This document shows, in pieces, positions 24,501 to 36,518 of a stretch of 64,000 bases of DNA. Location: the NCBI GenBank assembly GCA_963691705.1, contig OY829537.1, forward strand, positions 37,327,514 to 37,391,513. Reading direction: 5' to 3'. A model generated the notes under the pieces. That model was not told the DNA's origin. It did no database searches and worked only from the letters and a program-made list of their open reading frames with translations. Source of the DNA: Viola odorata. Its lineage: Eukaryota > Streptophyta > Magnoliopsida > Malpighiales > Violaceae. Both the position numbers and the translations under genes were made by a program. Each line of letters opens with the position of its first letter. Position 1 is the first letter of the stretch.

Positions 24501-27500
24501 TCTTTTGTGGGAACTTTTTGTTAAGAAATTCCTTTGTAGAGGAAGCTGCTGGTGCAGCATTTTTTTTTTCTGCAATGCTTTGATGTTCATTGGCTGATTT
24601 TATGCATAATTCTCCAGTGTATGTTTTCTGAATTCATCTTTGAATATGGTTTGCTATTTTGTAGTAAGGATTTAGCTAATTTTCACCGACCAAAAGCTTT
24701 ATGGTATCCTCATGACAATGAGGTAGCTGTCAAAGAACGAGGAAAGCTACCTACTGTGGGGCCTATGAAAGTTATATTAAAGAGCTTGGGAGGCAAAGGA
24801 ACTAAATTACATGTGGATGCTGAGGAAACCATCCTTTCTATTAAAGCAAAGGCATCAAAAAAGCTAGGTTGCAGTCTCTTTTATGTTTTACAATTTTAAT
24901 GTTATTCTTATATCAGCTTCCATGATTATTGAGTAAAAGAATGTAAGCTTGTTGTTTCTCAGTTGTTGTATGGACTAAGAGCTTACATTGAACATCGTGT
25001 TGTAGATTTCAAGCCACCAGAAACTGTGAAGATATTTTATTCAGGCAAGGAGCTGGAAGAACATAAATCTCTTGCTGCTCAAAATGTTCAGCCAAACTCT
25101 TTGCTTCACCTTGTTCGTACCAAAATTCATTTATTGCCAAGGGCGCAAAAGATTCCTGGCGAGAACAAGTCTTTGCGCCCTCCTGGTGCTTTTAAGAAGA
25201 AATCTGACCTTTCTGTCAAAGATGGGCATGTATTTCTGATGGAGTAAGTGTCCTGAAAGCTTTTCTTTCCATACTGCTCTCTGCTTTCCTTTTAGATTTT
25301 CTTAGTAAAGCAATGTTCCTTTGTTGAACACACTTGTGCATGTTGTTGATCTAATTTGTAATCACTGAGTTTTTCATTTCTTTGTTTTCTTATGCTCCAG
25401 TGGTGTTAATGCTCTTACATCCTAAACCAACATAATATTTCACATGAGCAATAAACACTTATGCAACCAATATGTAAAATTGCTCAACTCAAAGTTTACA
25501 GTATGTATGAACACTTTATCCTGTCAATAGAAATATAATTTTCTTCATTATGTATGAACACTTTATCCTGTCAATAGAAATATAATTTTCTTCATTGGAT
25601 TAATCTAACTATCCATTTAAGTTTTTGTTTAATTCTTGTTTTGGTTCCCAATTAAGATAGTTTTGCCTCAACTATTGGTAGAAGAGATCTCAAGGATATC
25701 TATTTTTATGGTTATAGGTATTGTGAGGAAAGACCTTTATTGTTAAGCAATGTTGGCATGGGTGCAAACCTGCGCACTTATTATCAGAAGTCAAGTCCTA
25801 GTGATCAAGCTGGTATCTCCTTGCGCAACGAGAAAAGCAGCTTGGGTACTGTTGTGGGATTAGAGCCTACTGATAAATCCCCCTTCCTTGGAGACATAAA
25901 AGCTGGTCGTAGCCAGTCATCTCTTGAAACAAACATGTATAAAGCACCTGTATTTCAACAGAAGGTGGTTTCCACTGATTATCTGTTGGTTCGCTCTGCA
26001 AAAGGAAAGCTCTCCATTAGACGCATTGACAGAATTGCTGTTGTTGGGCAACAGGTTTTATTTAGTGCTTTTGTTTTTTACTTCAGATTCCCTCAAATAT
26101 GCAGTTATGGGGTTTCATTGATTACAATCAATTCTATACACTAGTTTTTTCCCTAGTCTAGTAACTTAAACCCTTAGAAGTTAAAAACATAGAGTTGTGG
26201 GGTTTACATTTACTGATATTCATTTTTACTCTCCTACAATTTTCCTATTGTTTCTTTTGATTTCTTTGTAGGAACCACTTATGGAAGTATTTTCTCCTGG
26301 ATCGAAGAATCTTCAGGCATACATGGTAAATAGGGTATTGGTACATATGTATCGTGAATTCCGTGCAGCTGAAAAGCGTGGTATACTTCCTTGGGTCCGT
26401 GTAGATGAGTTGTCAGCTCAATTTCCAAATGTATCTGAAACAATCTTACGGAAGAAGCTAAAGGAATGTGCTGTGCTGCGGGTATGCTTGCATTGGATTT
26501 TTATTGAAAATTTGAATAATTTAATAGCGTACTGTTAACCAGTAATATAGGGATTTTTTTCAAGTTTTTGACACAGTAAGAATCTACTTACACACTTCCA
26601 TATTTATTTTCGCTAATGTAAAATTATTGTCTTTTCAATCTAAACTCACTCCAAGAGCAATTTTTAGTATTATTCTAATTATTAACTTTGGTCGGTGCTT
26701 TTAATGTTAAATTTCATACAGAGCTATTGGCTCCCTACAACTGTTCTCGAGAGTTGTGCAGTTCTTTGTTGACAATCCAATTAATTACTATACATGGATG
26801 TGCAATATGCAGAAGGATGCAAATGGGCGTTTGTTTTGGTCGAAGAAGCGTGATTTTGGCATCCCATCTGAGGAGGATTTGAAAAAATTGGTGTTGCCTG
26901 AGAATGTGAGCACTGCATATTATTCCTTTTACTTTCTTTCAAGCTTTTAGGTGTCATATTGTTTGTTCTGAGCATTTTTGCTATTTATTTATTTTCGTAA
27001 AGTACCTCTACAATCTACATGTGCAGATGGCTACTTTGTCTTTCCTGCATATACTTAAATCTGGTTTTCGACTTGTATGTTTTCCTAAGGCCAGCAGCCT
27101 TGTATTCTTATGCTAACCAAGGAGTGCTTGTCCTTCATAGCTGCATCTACTTTTGATGTGAGGTATCATACTACCACTGATTTAGGGCAAGCGTGAGAGC
27201 TCTAAAACTATGATGTCTTATGCAGGAGATCCTACAGTTGTCTTGGCTTGGTTCTTTCTAGAGATCTTATTGTGTTTTGGGTGAATTTTAGGATTAGGGT
27301 GTCGGTGATGGGCTGGGTTCGATCTAGGGTTCAATATTAGGTTTTGAAGATTGATGATGGAAGAGAATTAAAACAAAAAGAAAAATAAAAATACCTGACT
27401 ATCACACTAAGTCACTCCTAAAGGAAAATTTACATCTCACAACACTACAGAAACCTGAAAGCCTCTTATAATTTATTAATTACTTTCAACTCTAAAAGTA

Positions 27501-30500
27501 AAAACATTGCATGTATAGCTATTTGTAGAGACACAATCTTTAAGTTATCAGGAGTCCTGCTACTAGAAGAAGCACAACATTATATATAATTATTTCTATT
27601 AAGTAAATCCTAAGAAACTAATTATTCTATATAAATGCTACTTAGACATCGAAAATAAATTGATGTATAAAACTAAACCTATACCTTAGAAGTTTCCGGC
27701 AAATCTCAAAAGCGCAAAAGTACCTTGTCTCTTAAAATCATCATAACATAGAATAATATACTGTTAGGCTTAAAGACTTATAAACTCGTTGTTCTGCATC
27801 AAGGTCACTTGAGTAGTCTATGTCAAGTGACTAATTTACTGTATGCAAAATACATATGTAGACTACCTTCCATTTAGATGAAGAGAAACATAGACTACTC
27901 AATTTCTCCGGAATATGGAATTACCGTGATACTAACTTGTGAAGTCAAAAAATGAGTGAACCTTGATACCTTTTTCTTTTTCTTTTTCTTTCTCTTTCTA
28001 TTTTTTTTTTTTTTTTTTTTTTGCAATATACTCTTTTCTTTCAATAATATATCTTTGCTTTGAGCTCAGGTTTGTGCTTATGAGAGTATGCAAGCTGGTC
28101 TTTACCATCTCAAGCACTTGGGGATTGCAAGACTAACACTACCTACTAGTGTTTCAACTGCAATGAGCCAGCTCCCTGATGAAGCAATCGCTCTGGCTGC
28201 TGCATCCCATATTGAGAGGGAACTGCAGATAACTCCATGGAGCTTGAGTGGGAATTTTGTTGCCTGTACACACCAGGTAAAAGTATTTTTTGGCTGATCT
28301 GATTCATTAACCACCTCTGCTGCTTCTGTGTTTGAGGCATGACCCTAACCATTTGTTTTGGATGGTTAATGCACTGCTGATTACTTCATATGAAAACATT
28401 TGTGTTGGGTGAAACATCAGTTTCTGAGATTTTTCGATTAGTACATACCCTCTATGGTTTATAGTTACAATTACAAGTTAGCAATCAATATCACTGTTTC
28501 TGTGTTCATCAAATGATAGTTTTTCCTTGCAGGATCGTGACAACATTGAACGTCTTGAAATTACTGGCGTTGGTGATCCATCTGGCAGGGGCCTAGGATT
28601 TAGCTATGTTAGAGCTGCACCAAAGGCACCAATGTCAAGTGCCATTTCAAAGAAAAAACCAGCTGCTAGTCGGGGAGGTTCCACCGTTACTGGTACAGAT
28701 GCTGACCTCCGCAGATTGAGCATGGAGGCGGCACGAGAGGTGTGTTTGTTTTGTTTAGAAGTAATTGTCAATTGTCATTGATTCTTCAATATCCTAATTA
28801 CAATTAAATGTTTATGATATAATATTGTTAGGTGTGGCACATAATGTGTGCAATAGTTATAATGGTGTATGTATAAGTGGTCAGTAAATAGGATGAAGCG
28901 CATTCGTCACACATCAGTGGGTATGATGCTTAGAAATCGTAAGGATTTGAATTTGGGGCAGGAAGAGGGGGAGATAATTGTCGACAAGGTTCAAATGACT
29001 CTTAACTTATGGTTCTCGCAAGCATCAATAGAATGTAGAAGGCATTTGAAATTGATTAGTGTAAGATTTTGAAGGGTATTCTATTATTTCTCACTTGTCT
29101 AGACTCATTATATTGGTACATATATATACACATATGAGGGTAATTAAAGCCATAAATTATGGAAAGAAAAAGCCTAAAAATTAGGGTCAATAGAACCACT
29201 AATTAAGCCACCAATTAGGAAGTAAATCAAGGCTTATAATGTAGGTCAGATTAGAATTTTCAACAATTAGGTAAAGTGTCGAAGACAGGACCTTATAAAT
29301 CTGTTGAGTTGTAATCTGTTCTATTACGTGAAGATTGAAGAAAAGAGGGATGTGATATCTTAAGATTTTGCCATGTCATCATATGTATTTATTGTCTTGT
29401 CGCAATGTGTGCACTAAGATGGGTTGATTTATCGCCATGTCAGTAGGTTAGTATTACTCCCAATAAATGTGTAGTATTTATCTCCTTAAGCATGCAGTCT
29501 ATTAATATCAATACTTTGAGAAAAGCAAAAACAGAATTTGATGAAAATATATAAGTTTCTTTTAGAATGTTAACCATTGGAAAATGGGAACTTTCATGGG
29601 AAAGTGCCCAAGTTTTGCATGTCTAGAGGATAGGATGAGCTAATTGGAGAAAAATCAGTATTTATCTATTAGAAATGCAACTTTTTAGTTTTAATCAAGA
29701 AAAATGTGAAACTGCAATTTTACTAGAAGTTACAAGGTTGATATTATATCAAGTATAAACAAAAAAGTATTTCAATTAGAATTTTGTCATCATAGGAAAA
29801 TATATGCTTCCCTAAAGACTTGGTGAAAGATTGAAAACTTGATTACTTTTGGTACTTAGAGGAAAACCAATTCACCAATTTTTTTTTATGGGAAATAGGA
29901 AAGTCTCTCTGTCTGTGTGTTATGTATGCATATGTATATGTATAAACTCACACATCGGCACCTGATCAATGATCAACAAGTCTGACGTGCTATGGGTTGA
30001 CTGACCTTTTGAGTGGTGGCCACCATTGGTGCTAAAAAATGCACAAAATTCCCATTGCTCCAGACTTAATCCTGCCATCAATGCCTTTACTTGTGTGACA
30101 ATTCGTTAATCATCTATTAGTTATGCCCTTACTTTTGGGTTGACTAGCTAATATTATTTCTCTTAAACTCATAATAACCATGATTTATTCTAATATTGTC
30201 CATACATCATTAGATAGAGAATTATGTGCCTAGGACCTATTAATCCATTCGTCATTGCTAATTTTCAGGTTCTTGTAAAGTTCAATGTTCCTGAGGAACA
30301 GATAGCAAAACAGACGAGGTGGCATCGTATTGCTATGATACGCAAGCTTTCAAGTGAACAGGCTGCATCAGGAGTAAAAGTTGATCCTACAACCATCAGC
30401 AAGTATGCACGTGGCCAGCGTATGTCCTTTCTTCAGCTACAGCAACAGACAAGAGAAAAATGTCAAGAAATATGGGATCGTCAAGTGCAGTCTCTTTCCA

Positions 30501-33500
30501 CAATAGAGGGTGATGAGAATGAAAGTGACTCTGAAGCAAATAGTGATCTGGATTCATTTGCTGGTGACCTTGAAAACTTGCTTGACGCTGAAGAATATGA
30601 AGGAGAGGAGGGCAATCTTGATTGCAAGAAAGAAAAATCAGAGGGTGTAAAGGGGATAAAAATGAGAAGGCACCCATCGCTAGCTCAGGCAGAAGAGGAA
30701 ATTGAAGATGAAACAGCTGAAGCAGCTGAATTATGCAGGTTGCTTATGGATGGTACGGATTGTTTGCTCTTTGTATTTACGGCCTCTTCTAATCAATATA
30801 TAGAATCTCTTTCCTCTGGGAAGCACCAAAGTATTTCTATATGTTTGAGCCTTTGCCATTTTAGCCAGACAACAGAATACCTACTTCGAAACTTGGTTTT
30901 AGCTTGGGCAACTAACTTCATGTATCTTTCAGCTGCTGTTGGAGATATATCCTTTTTATGTCATTCTTGGCTTACTATCCCAGTGGCGTTGCAGATAATG
31001 AGGCTGAGCAGAAGAAGATGAAGAAGAAAGCAAAAGCTCTAGGGGTTGGAGGAGGATTGCTTCAGAGCTCCAAATTAAATCTTGTTCGCAATGTTGAACA
31101 GGCCAAGAAAACAAACAATTCCCAGATCAGTGGATCTTACGCTCCAAAAGAGAATAATAACATTTCTGATGTAAAAGAGGTAGATATGTTATCTAGGTTA
31201 TGTTTTACAATAAAGTTTAAAATTTTATTTTTCGTTATCTGGTTATTCTTATCATTACATGGTTTTTTCCTTGCTAACAAAGTAGATGGACAAGTGCAAT
31301 TGACTAAACTCGCTATGTTGGCAGGTGGAAACTGTTGTTTTTGGTAAAAAGAAAATTTCCGAGAAGGGAAAAGCAGTGAAAAAGCTTGGTACTCCAAACA
31401 TAACTCCTGTAACAACAAAAGTCAAAATATTAGGGGATGGGCTTAAGGCAAGTAATGTTCTCATAATCTTCATGTTGTTCTGTTATCTTTTTGTCCTGTA
31501 TTTGCCTTTGTTGGTTTTTGGCTGGTAGGAGTGTAGTTTATTTATCCTGTTTAGCAGAGTACTTTAGATAAACAAAAAAAATGGTTTTGGAGATGTGATC
31601 ATATCTCCAGTATCTGCTACAATTAGTTTTGGATTTGTTTTTTCATTCTCATTTACTGTGTTTAATAGACTGGTTCATTTACTTTTGCTGAACCCAGATA
31701 TTTAAGGAGAAGAAATCTTCAAGAGAGAGTTTTGTTTGCGGGGCATGTGGCCAGGTGCGTTAACATTCAGCCACAGTTTTGATTTCATACGAATTTAACC
31801 ATATTTTGACTGTTTACATATTAATTGACCAGCTTGGACACATGAGGACAAATAAGCACTGCCCCAAGTATGGAGAACCTGAAGCACAGTTTGAAACTAG
31901 TGAGTTGGAAAAAGCCATGGCAAAATCCGATCCGCTTGATCCCTCGATTAGGTCCCAGCAGAAATTGCAAAACAAAAGGAGCATGTCCAAGTTCCCAGCC
32001 AAAGTTGAAGCTTCTGACAGTGACAAATCTGATTTAAAAGCTAAAGCTCTTCCTGTTAAGTTCAAATGTGGCTCCACTGATAAATCTGGTGATTTTGGTG
32101 CACAAAGTTCTGACCAACCTGTCACTTCTGATGTTCAACCAACCAGTTCTGACATTGAAATGGGGAGTCGACGTTTGACTAAAGTGAATAAAATTATAAT
32201 CTCCAACAAGGCAAAACTCGAAGACGTACAAGTTGAACTGCATAAACCCTCAATTGTGATACGGCCCCCAGCAGATGCAGATAAAGGTCAAATAGATTAT
32301 CACAAGCCAGCTCTTGTTATACGGCCAAGAACAAATGCTGACCGAGACTTTGTTGAGTCTCCTAAGCCCTCTATTGTGATACGCCCGCCTGCTGAAAACG
32401 AAAGAGAAAAGGCTCGCAAGAGAATAGTCATCAAACGACCCAAGGAGATTATTGATCTGGACCAGCTAAGTCAGGATGGAAGCCCTGGTTTTGAGTACCG
32501 GAAAACTAAAAAAATTGTTGAATTATCGGGCTTTGAAAAGCATGAGAAACAGAAAACTCTTCATTTATCTGGAGGGTCTGCGAAGAAGAAAGCCAAGGAG
32601 GAGAGAAGATGGTGGGAAGAGGAAGAGAAGAGGAGGCATACCGAGAGGCTACAGGAAGAGAGAGCACGGAGGATTTATGAGGAGGAAATGAGGGCAATTG
32701 AAGAAAGAGAAGGACTAGCGGACCTTAGAAGATATGAAGAAGCTATCAGAAGAGAGAGGGAGGAAGAAGAACGCCAGAAAGCTAAGAAGAAAAAGAAGAA
32801 TAAGAAACCACAAATTAGTGATGACTACTTGGAGGACTACAAGATACGGAGAAATGACAGAAGGATGCCAGAGAGAGAGCGGGGAGCCAAGAGACGTAGT
32901 GTTGAAGAAGTGGGGAGGTTCGGTGCAGAGTATACCCCAGCAACAAAGCGTCGTAGGGCTGGAGAGGTATCTTCTATGATTACTGTAGAGTTTTTCCTCA
33001 TTGTTTTGACAATTTTGGAAAAGTGCAAATCAAGTTTTTTGTCAGTGTGCTTTGTACACCGCCTAATTGACATTCATAACCTGCAAAAGCTATGGTTGTT
33101 GTTTGATTTCTTATTTACAAATCTTAACTAACGTTATCCAATACTCAACTTTCTCCAGGTTGGCTTGGCAAATATTTTGGAGACTATTGTGGATAGTCTT
33201 AGAGATAGGGTGGATGTATCCTATCTCTTCTTGAAGCCAGTGTCCAAGAAGGAGGCTCCTGACTACTTGGACATCGTTAGACGGCCTATGGATCTATCAA
33301 AAATCAGGGATAAGGTGAGGAAGATGGAATACAAGAGCAGGGACGAGTTCAGGCATGATGTGTGGCAGATCTCTTACAATGCCCATGCGTACAACGATGG
33401 ACGGCACCCTGGTATCCCTCCCCTTGCAGATCAGCTTCTAGAAATTTGTGACTACTTGTTGGAAGAGTATCATCACAACTTGAATGAAGCGGAAGCTGGC

Positions 33501-33506
33501 ATATAG
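19017..33506 (+). CDS. TAF1: TFIID subunit TAF1, 22 coding exons
   Basis: Largest TFIID subunit, a nuclear scaffold that contacts TBP and promoter DNA. A leader intron (18573-18993) precedes the ATG. Exons: 19017-19068, 19671-19780, 20060-20122, 20278-20323, 20707-20739, 20824-21087, 21790-21899, 22242-22401, 22755-23820, 24665-24867, 25006-25243, 25718-26054, 26272-26481, 26813-26905, 28070-28276, 28533-28739, 30269-30752, 30995-31179, 31325-31447, 31698-31754, 31833-32966, 33159-33506. Phases agree throughout, giving 1909 residues, close to plant TAF1 proteins. Domains: acidic N-terminus with the GFMFGNVDNSGDLD motif; ubiquitin-like domain about 670-747; TAF1 core about 780-1270; CCHC zinc knuckle 1411-1426 (CGACGQLGHMRTNKHC); basic coiled-coil stretch about 1660-1720; one bromodomain about 1797-1895 with PDYLDIVRRPMDL and the acetyl-lysine-binding Asn in YND. 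The intron after 31447 uses a GC donor. Exon ends are from splice consensus and frame; the small exon 20707-20739 is least certain. Confidence 0.93.
21527..21560. repeat. CT microsatellite in a TAF1 intron
   Basis: About 17 CT units in the intron between 21087 and 21790. Nothing suggests a function. Confidence 0.85.
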
Positions 33507-33712
33507 AGAATAGTAACGAGACATCATTGTTTATATGAACCTTGCTATTCCCCTTAACTCCCCCAGCTGGCAAAAGAACATTTTTTTTATTTCTTTTACA
33601 TGCATTTTTCTTGGGGTTGTAAGGGGTTGTGGAGAAATGTGTTGAGCTTGTATGGCAATTTTTCCCTGTACAATATCCAGTTGTACCCTCATTTGTAAAT
33701 TTGAGTAACTGT

Positions 33713-33718
33713 AATAAA
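33713..33718 (+). terminator. Poly(A) signal of TAF1
   Basis: AATAAA about 207 nt after the TAF1 stop codon, in a T-rich context usual for plant 3' ends. Confidence 0.5.
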
Positions 33719-33899
33719 TTATTGTACATGCGCAGTTAAATTATAATACCATTGTTCATCAAACCGAACAAGAGAACCATTCATCACCACCAGGAATGAG
33801 ATTATTATTTTTCAGTGTGCCTCTAACTATGGAGTTTTTGTTTCACAGTATAATGATTAGAGTTTGTTTGTGTAGATGAAAGCTCTCCTTACTCTTTTA

Positions 33900-34080
33900 A
33901 GGATCGCATTCGTTCGAATGGAAGTGGGTGGTGTGTTACGGGATGGGAATGGGCATGTGAGCGGATATTTTATGGTCTGATTGTTGCCAGATATCCATCT
34001 GCTGAGCTTATGGCTGTTCATAAAGGAGTTATGCTTTCAAAAGAGAGGGATTTTCTGGTAGGTGGCAAATTTTGCTTTGA
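33900..34080 (+). pseudogene. RNase H-like fragment, probably LINE-derived
   Basis: Near 33930 one frame reads GGVLRDGNGH, and after a stop and shift AELMAVHKGVMLSKERDF near 34005. The pairing GGxxRDxxGxxxxGF ... AELxALxxGLxLAxExG is typical of the RNase H domain at the end of plant LINE polyproteins. It is short and broken, so the source element is not certain. 34081-34320 shows nothing recognisable. Confidence 0.5.
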
Positions 34081-34570
34081 ATCATATTCTACAGAATAAA
34101 GAGCTTCCAGCACTTTGGGTGGTTGAGCATCAACTTATAGAGGTCAAACGACTGGTAGATTGGCCAACAATGCTTTATACGGGGGAAGCTTTTTAATAGC
34201 TTGGTTTTGATGAGCAGGTGGTAGACTAGTAGTGGAGAAGATTTAATACTTTGGTATATAGTATGATGGTTGTTAAAATCTCGTTTCGTTTCAGCTCTTA
34301 CAATTTTTTAAGTTTTGAATGTACCTTGTAGGGGTGTACAAGAACCGGTCCGGACCGTGAACCGAACCGGAACCGCCGGTTCGGTCCGGTTCGGTCCGGG
34401 TTTTTTTTTTTTTTTTGAAAAAATGGTCCGGACCGATCCGGACCGAACAGTAACGGTCCGGATCGGTTCTCCAAAGCTAAAATATCCGAACCGAACCGTA
34501 GAACCGTTAGAACCGGTTTTTACATATATTTTTTAATATATATATGCATATTAATATCAATGTACAGATT

Positions 34571-34640
34571 TGGTCTAATGGTTAAACTTTTAGCTATCAC
34601 CTTAAAGGGTAGAGGTTCAAGTCCCCAAACTTGCAATTTC
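34571..34640 (+). repeat. tRNA-related SINE head inside the hAT element
   Basis: A-box-like TGGTCTAATGGT at 34571-34582 and B-box-like GGTTCAAGTCC at 34614-34624, with tRNA-like spacing, followed by a T-rich tail with TTTCTCA repeats. No full tRNA cloverleaf can be drawn, so a SINE or decayed tRNA-derived copy is more likely than a tRNA gene. Confidence 0.45.
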
Positions 34641-34950
34641 TTTTTTTCTTACTAAACTTAACTTCTTATCTTTCTTTTTTCTCATTTCTCATTTCTCATT
34701 TCTCATTTCTTATCTTATCTTACCAAAGATTAATTAAAATTTCTCATTTCTTTCTTTTAAATAGAAAAAAGTATTAAGAAAGTTATATAAGAATTATTAT
34801 GAGTATAAGACATTGTTTCTTTTAAACTTTAAAACTTAACTAAAAAGTCTAAAAGTCCTCAATATTTTTTTTTATTTGTTATTAAGAAAGTTATACTAGA
34901 ATTATTATGAGTATAAGACATTGTTTAAAAGTCCTCAATATTAAGAAAGT

Positions 34951-35510
34951 CACATACTAGTAATACTTATCAATAACCATTTATTAATGTTAATATATAT
35001 TATTAATACTTATTATCTAAAAGACATTGTCTCCATAAGTATTGTTCTAAAATATATGTTATCGTAAATTATAATAGCTATTTATCTAAACTAAACTTAA
35101 TATGACACATAGTCACATACTAGTAATACTTATCAATAACCATTTATTAATGTTAATATATATTATTAATACTTATTATCTAAAAGACATTGTCTCCATA
35201 AGTATTGTTCTAAAATATATGTTATCGTAAATTATAATAGCTATTTATCTAAACTAAACTTAATATAACACATAGTCACATACTAGTAATACTTATCAAT
35301 AACCATTTATTAATGTTAATATATATTATTAATACTTATTATCTAAAAGACATTGTCTCCATAAGTATTGTTCTAAAATATATGTTATCGTAAATTATAA
35401 TAGCTATTTATCTAAACTAAACTTAATATGACATACTAGTAATACTTATCAATAACCATTTATTAATGTTAATATATATTATTAATACTTATTATCTAAA
35501 ATGTGTATAT
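34951..35510. repeat. 163-bp AT-rich tandem repeat, about 3.5 copies
   Basis: Units start at CACATACTAGTAATACTTAT at 34951, 35114 and 35277 (163 bp apart); a fourth, shortened unit starts near 35431. Copies are almost identical. Partial and scrambled pieces continue to about 36050. It lies in the long AT-rich 5' part of the hAT element. Confidence 0.9.
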
Positions 35511-36518
35511 AATTAACAATTTTTTCTTTTAAGCTCTAAATATATTATGTAAAAGACACTATCATCATATTGTTAGTATTTGTTCAAAAATATATTATTG
35601 TAAATAAAAAACTATTTATATTGCTAGTATGTATTATTAATACATATAAATAGCTATTTATATAGTTAATATATATTATTAATACTTATTATCTAAAAGA
35701 CATTGTCTCCATAATAACTAATATTTTTTCCTTTGAACCTCTAAATATATGTTATCATCATAATGTATATACATCAATCTTATCTAAACTAAACTTAGTA
35801 TGACACATAGTCACATACTAGTAATACTTATTAATATACTTATTAAGCTCTAAAAATTAATAATTTTTTCTTTTAAACTCTAAATATATTATGTAAAAGA
35901 CACTATCATCATATTGTTAGTATTGTTAAAAAATATATTATTGTAAATTTTAATAGCTATTCATAATGTTAATTGTTAATATGTATTATTAATAGCCATT
36001 TATACATTTAATTGTTAATATGTATTATTAATAGCCATTTAGACATTATCTCAATAATAACTATTAAGAACCAAAAAAATAGAAACAATTATTAATTTCT
36101 TTCTTTTTAACCTCAAAATTCTTTGTTATGATAATGTATAAAAATTAAAAAAATACATGGAGTCAAAACGACTCCATTTCACCTACGATTACACCCTAAT
36201 TAAGCAAACAAGTGAAACAACACAACACTACAACCCATTTCTCCATTTTCCTTCGTAAAAACCCTAGAACCGCCGTTCCAACCCTCGACGCCGCCGCTCC
36301 CTCCTCGCTCTGATCGCCACGACGCTGCCGCTCCCTCCTCGCTCGATCCCGTCGCTGTCGGCCACCCCACTCCACTCCTCGCTCGATCCCGTCGCTGTCG
36401 AACTTCACCCCTTACTTCACCCACACCTTCTGGTCAAACCCATCCCTCTCCTTAACCTTCGCCGGCCGCTCCTCTCCTCTCCCGTCGCTGTCTCCTCGGT
36501 CTTGTCACCACCGCGAAT

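Noticed and set aside
29090..30200. Possible extra gene in the large TAF1 intron
   Set aside because: Only short ORFs without similarity; exons on both sides join in frame across it.
32734..32979. Alternative basic ORFs over the TAF1 coiled-coil region
   Set aside because: They are frame shadows of the Lys/Arg/Glu-rich exon 31833-32966, which is in phase with its neighbours.
34571..34640. A true tRNA gene
   Set aside because: Boxes are present, but acceptor and anticodon stems do not fold and no 3' partner to the 5' arm is found.
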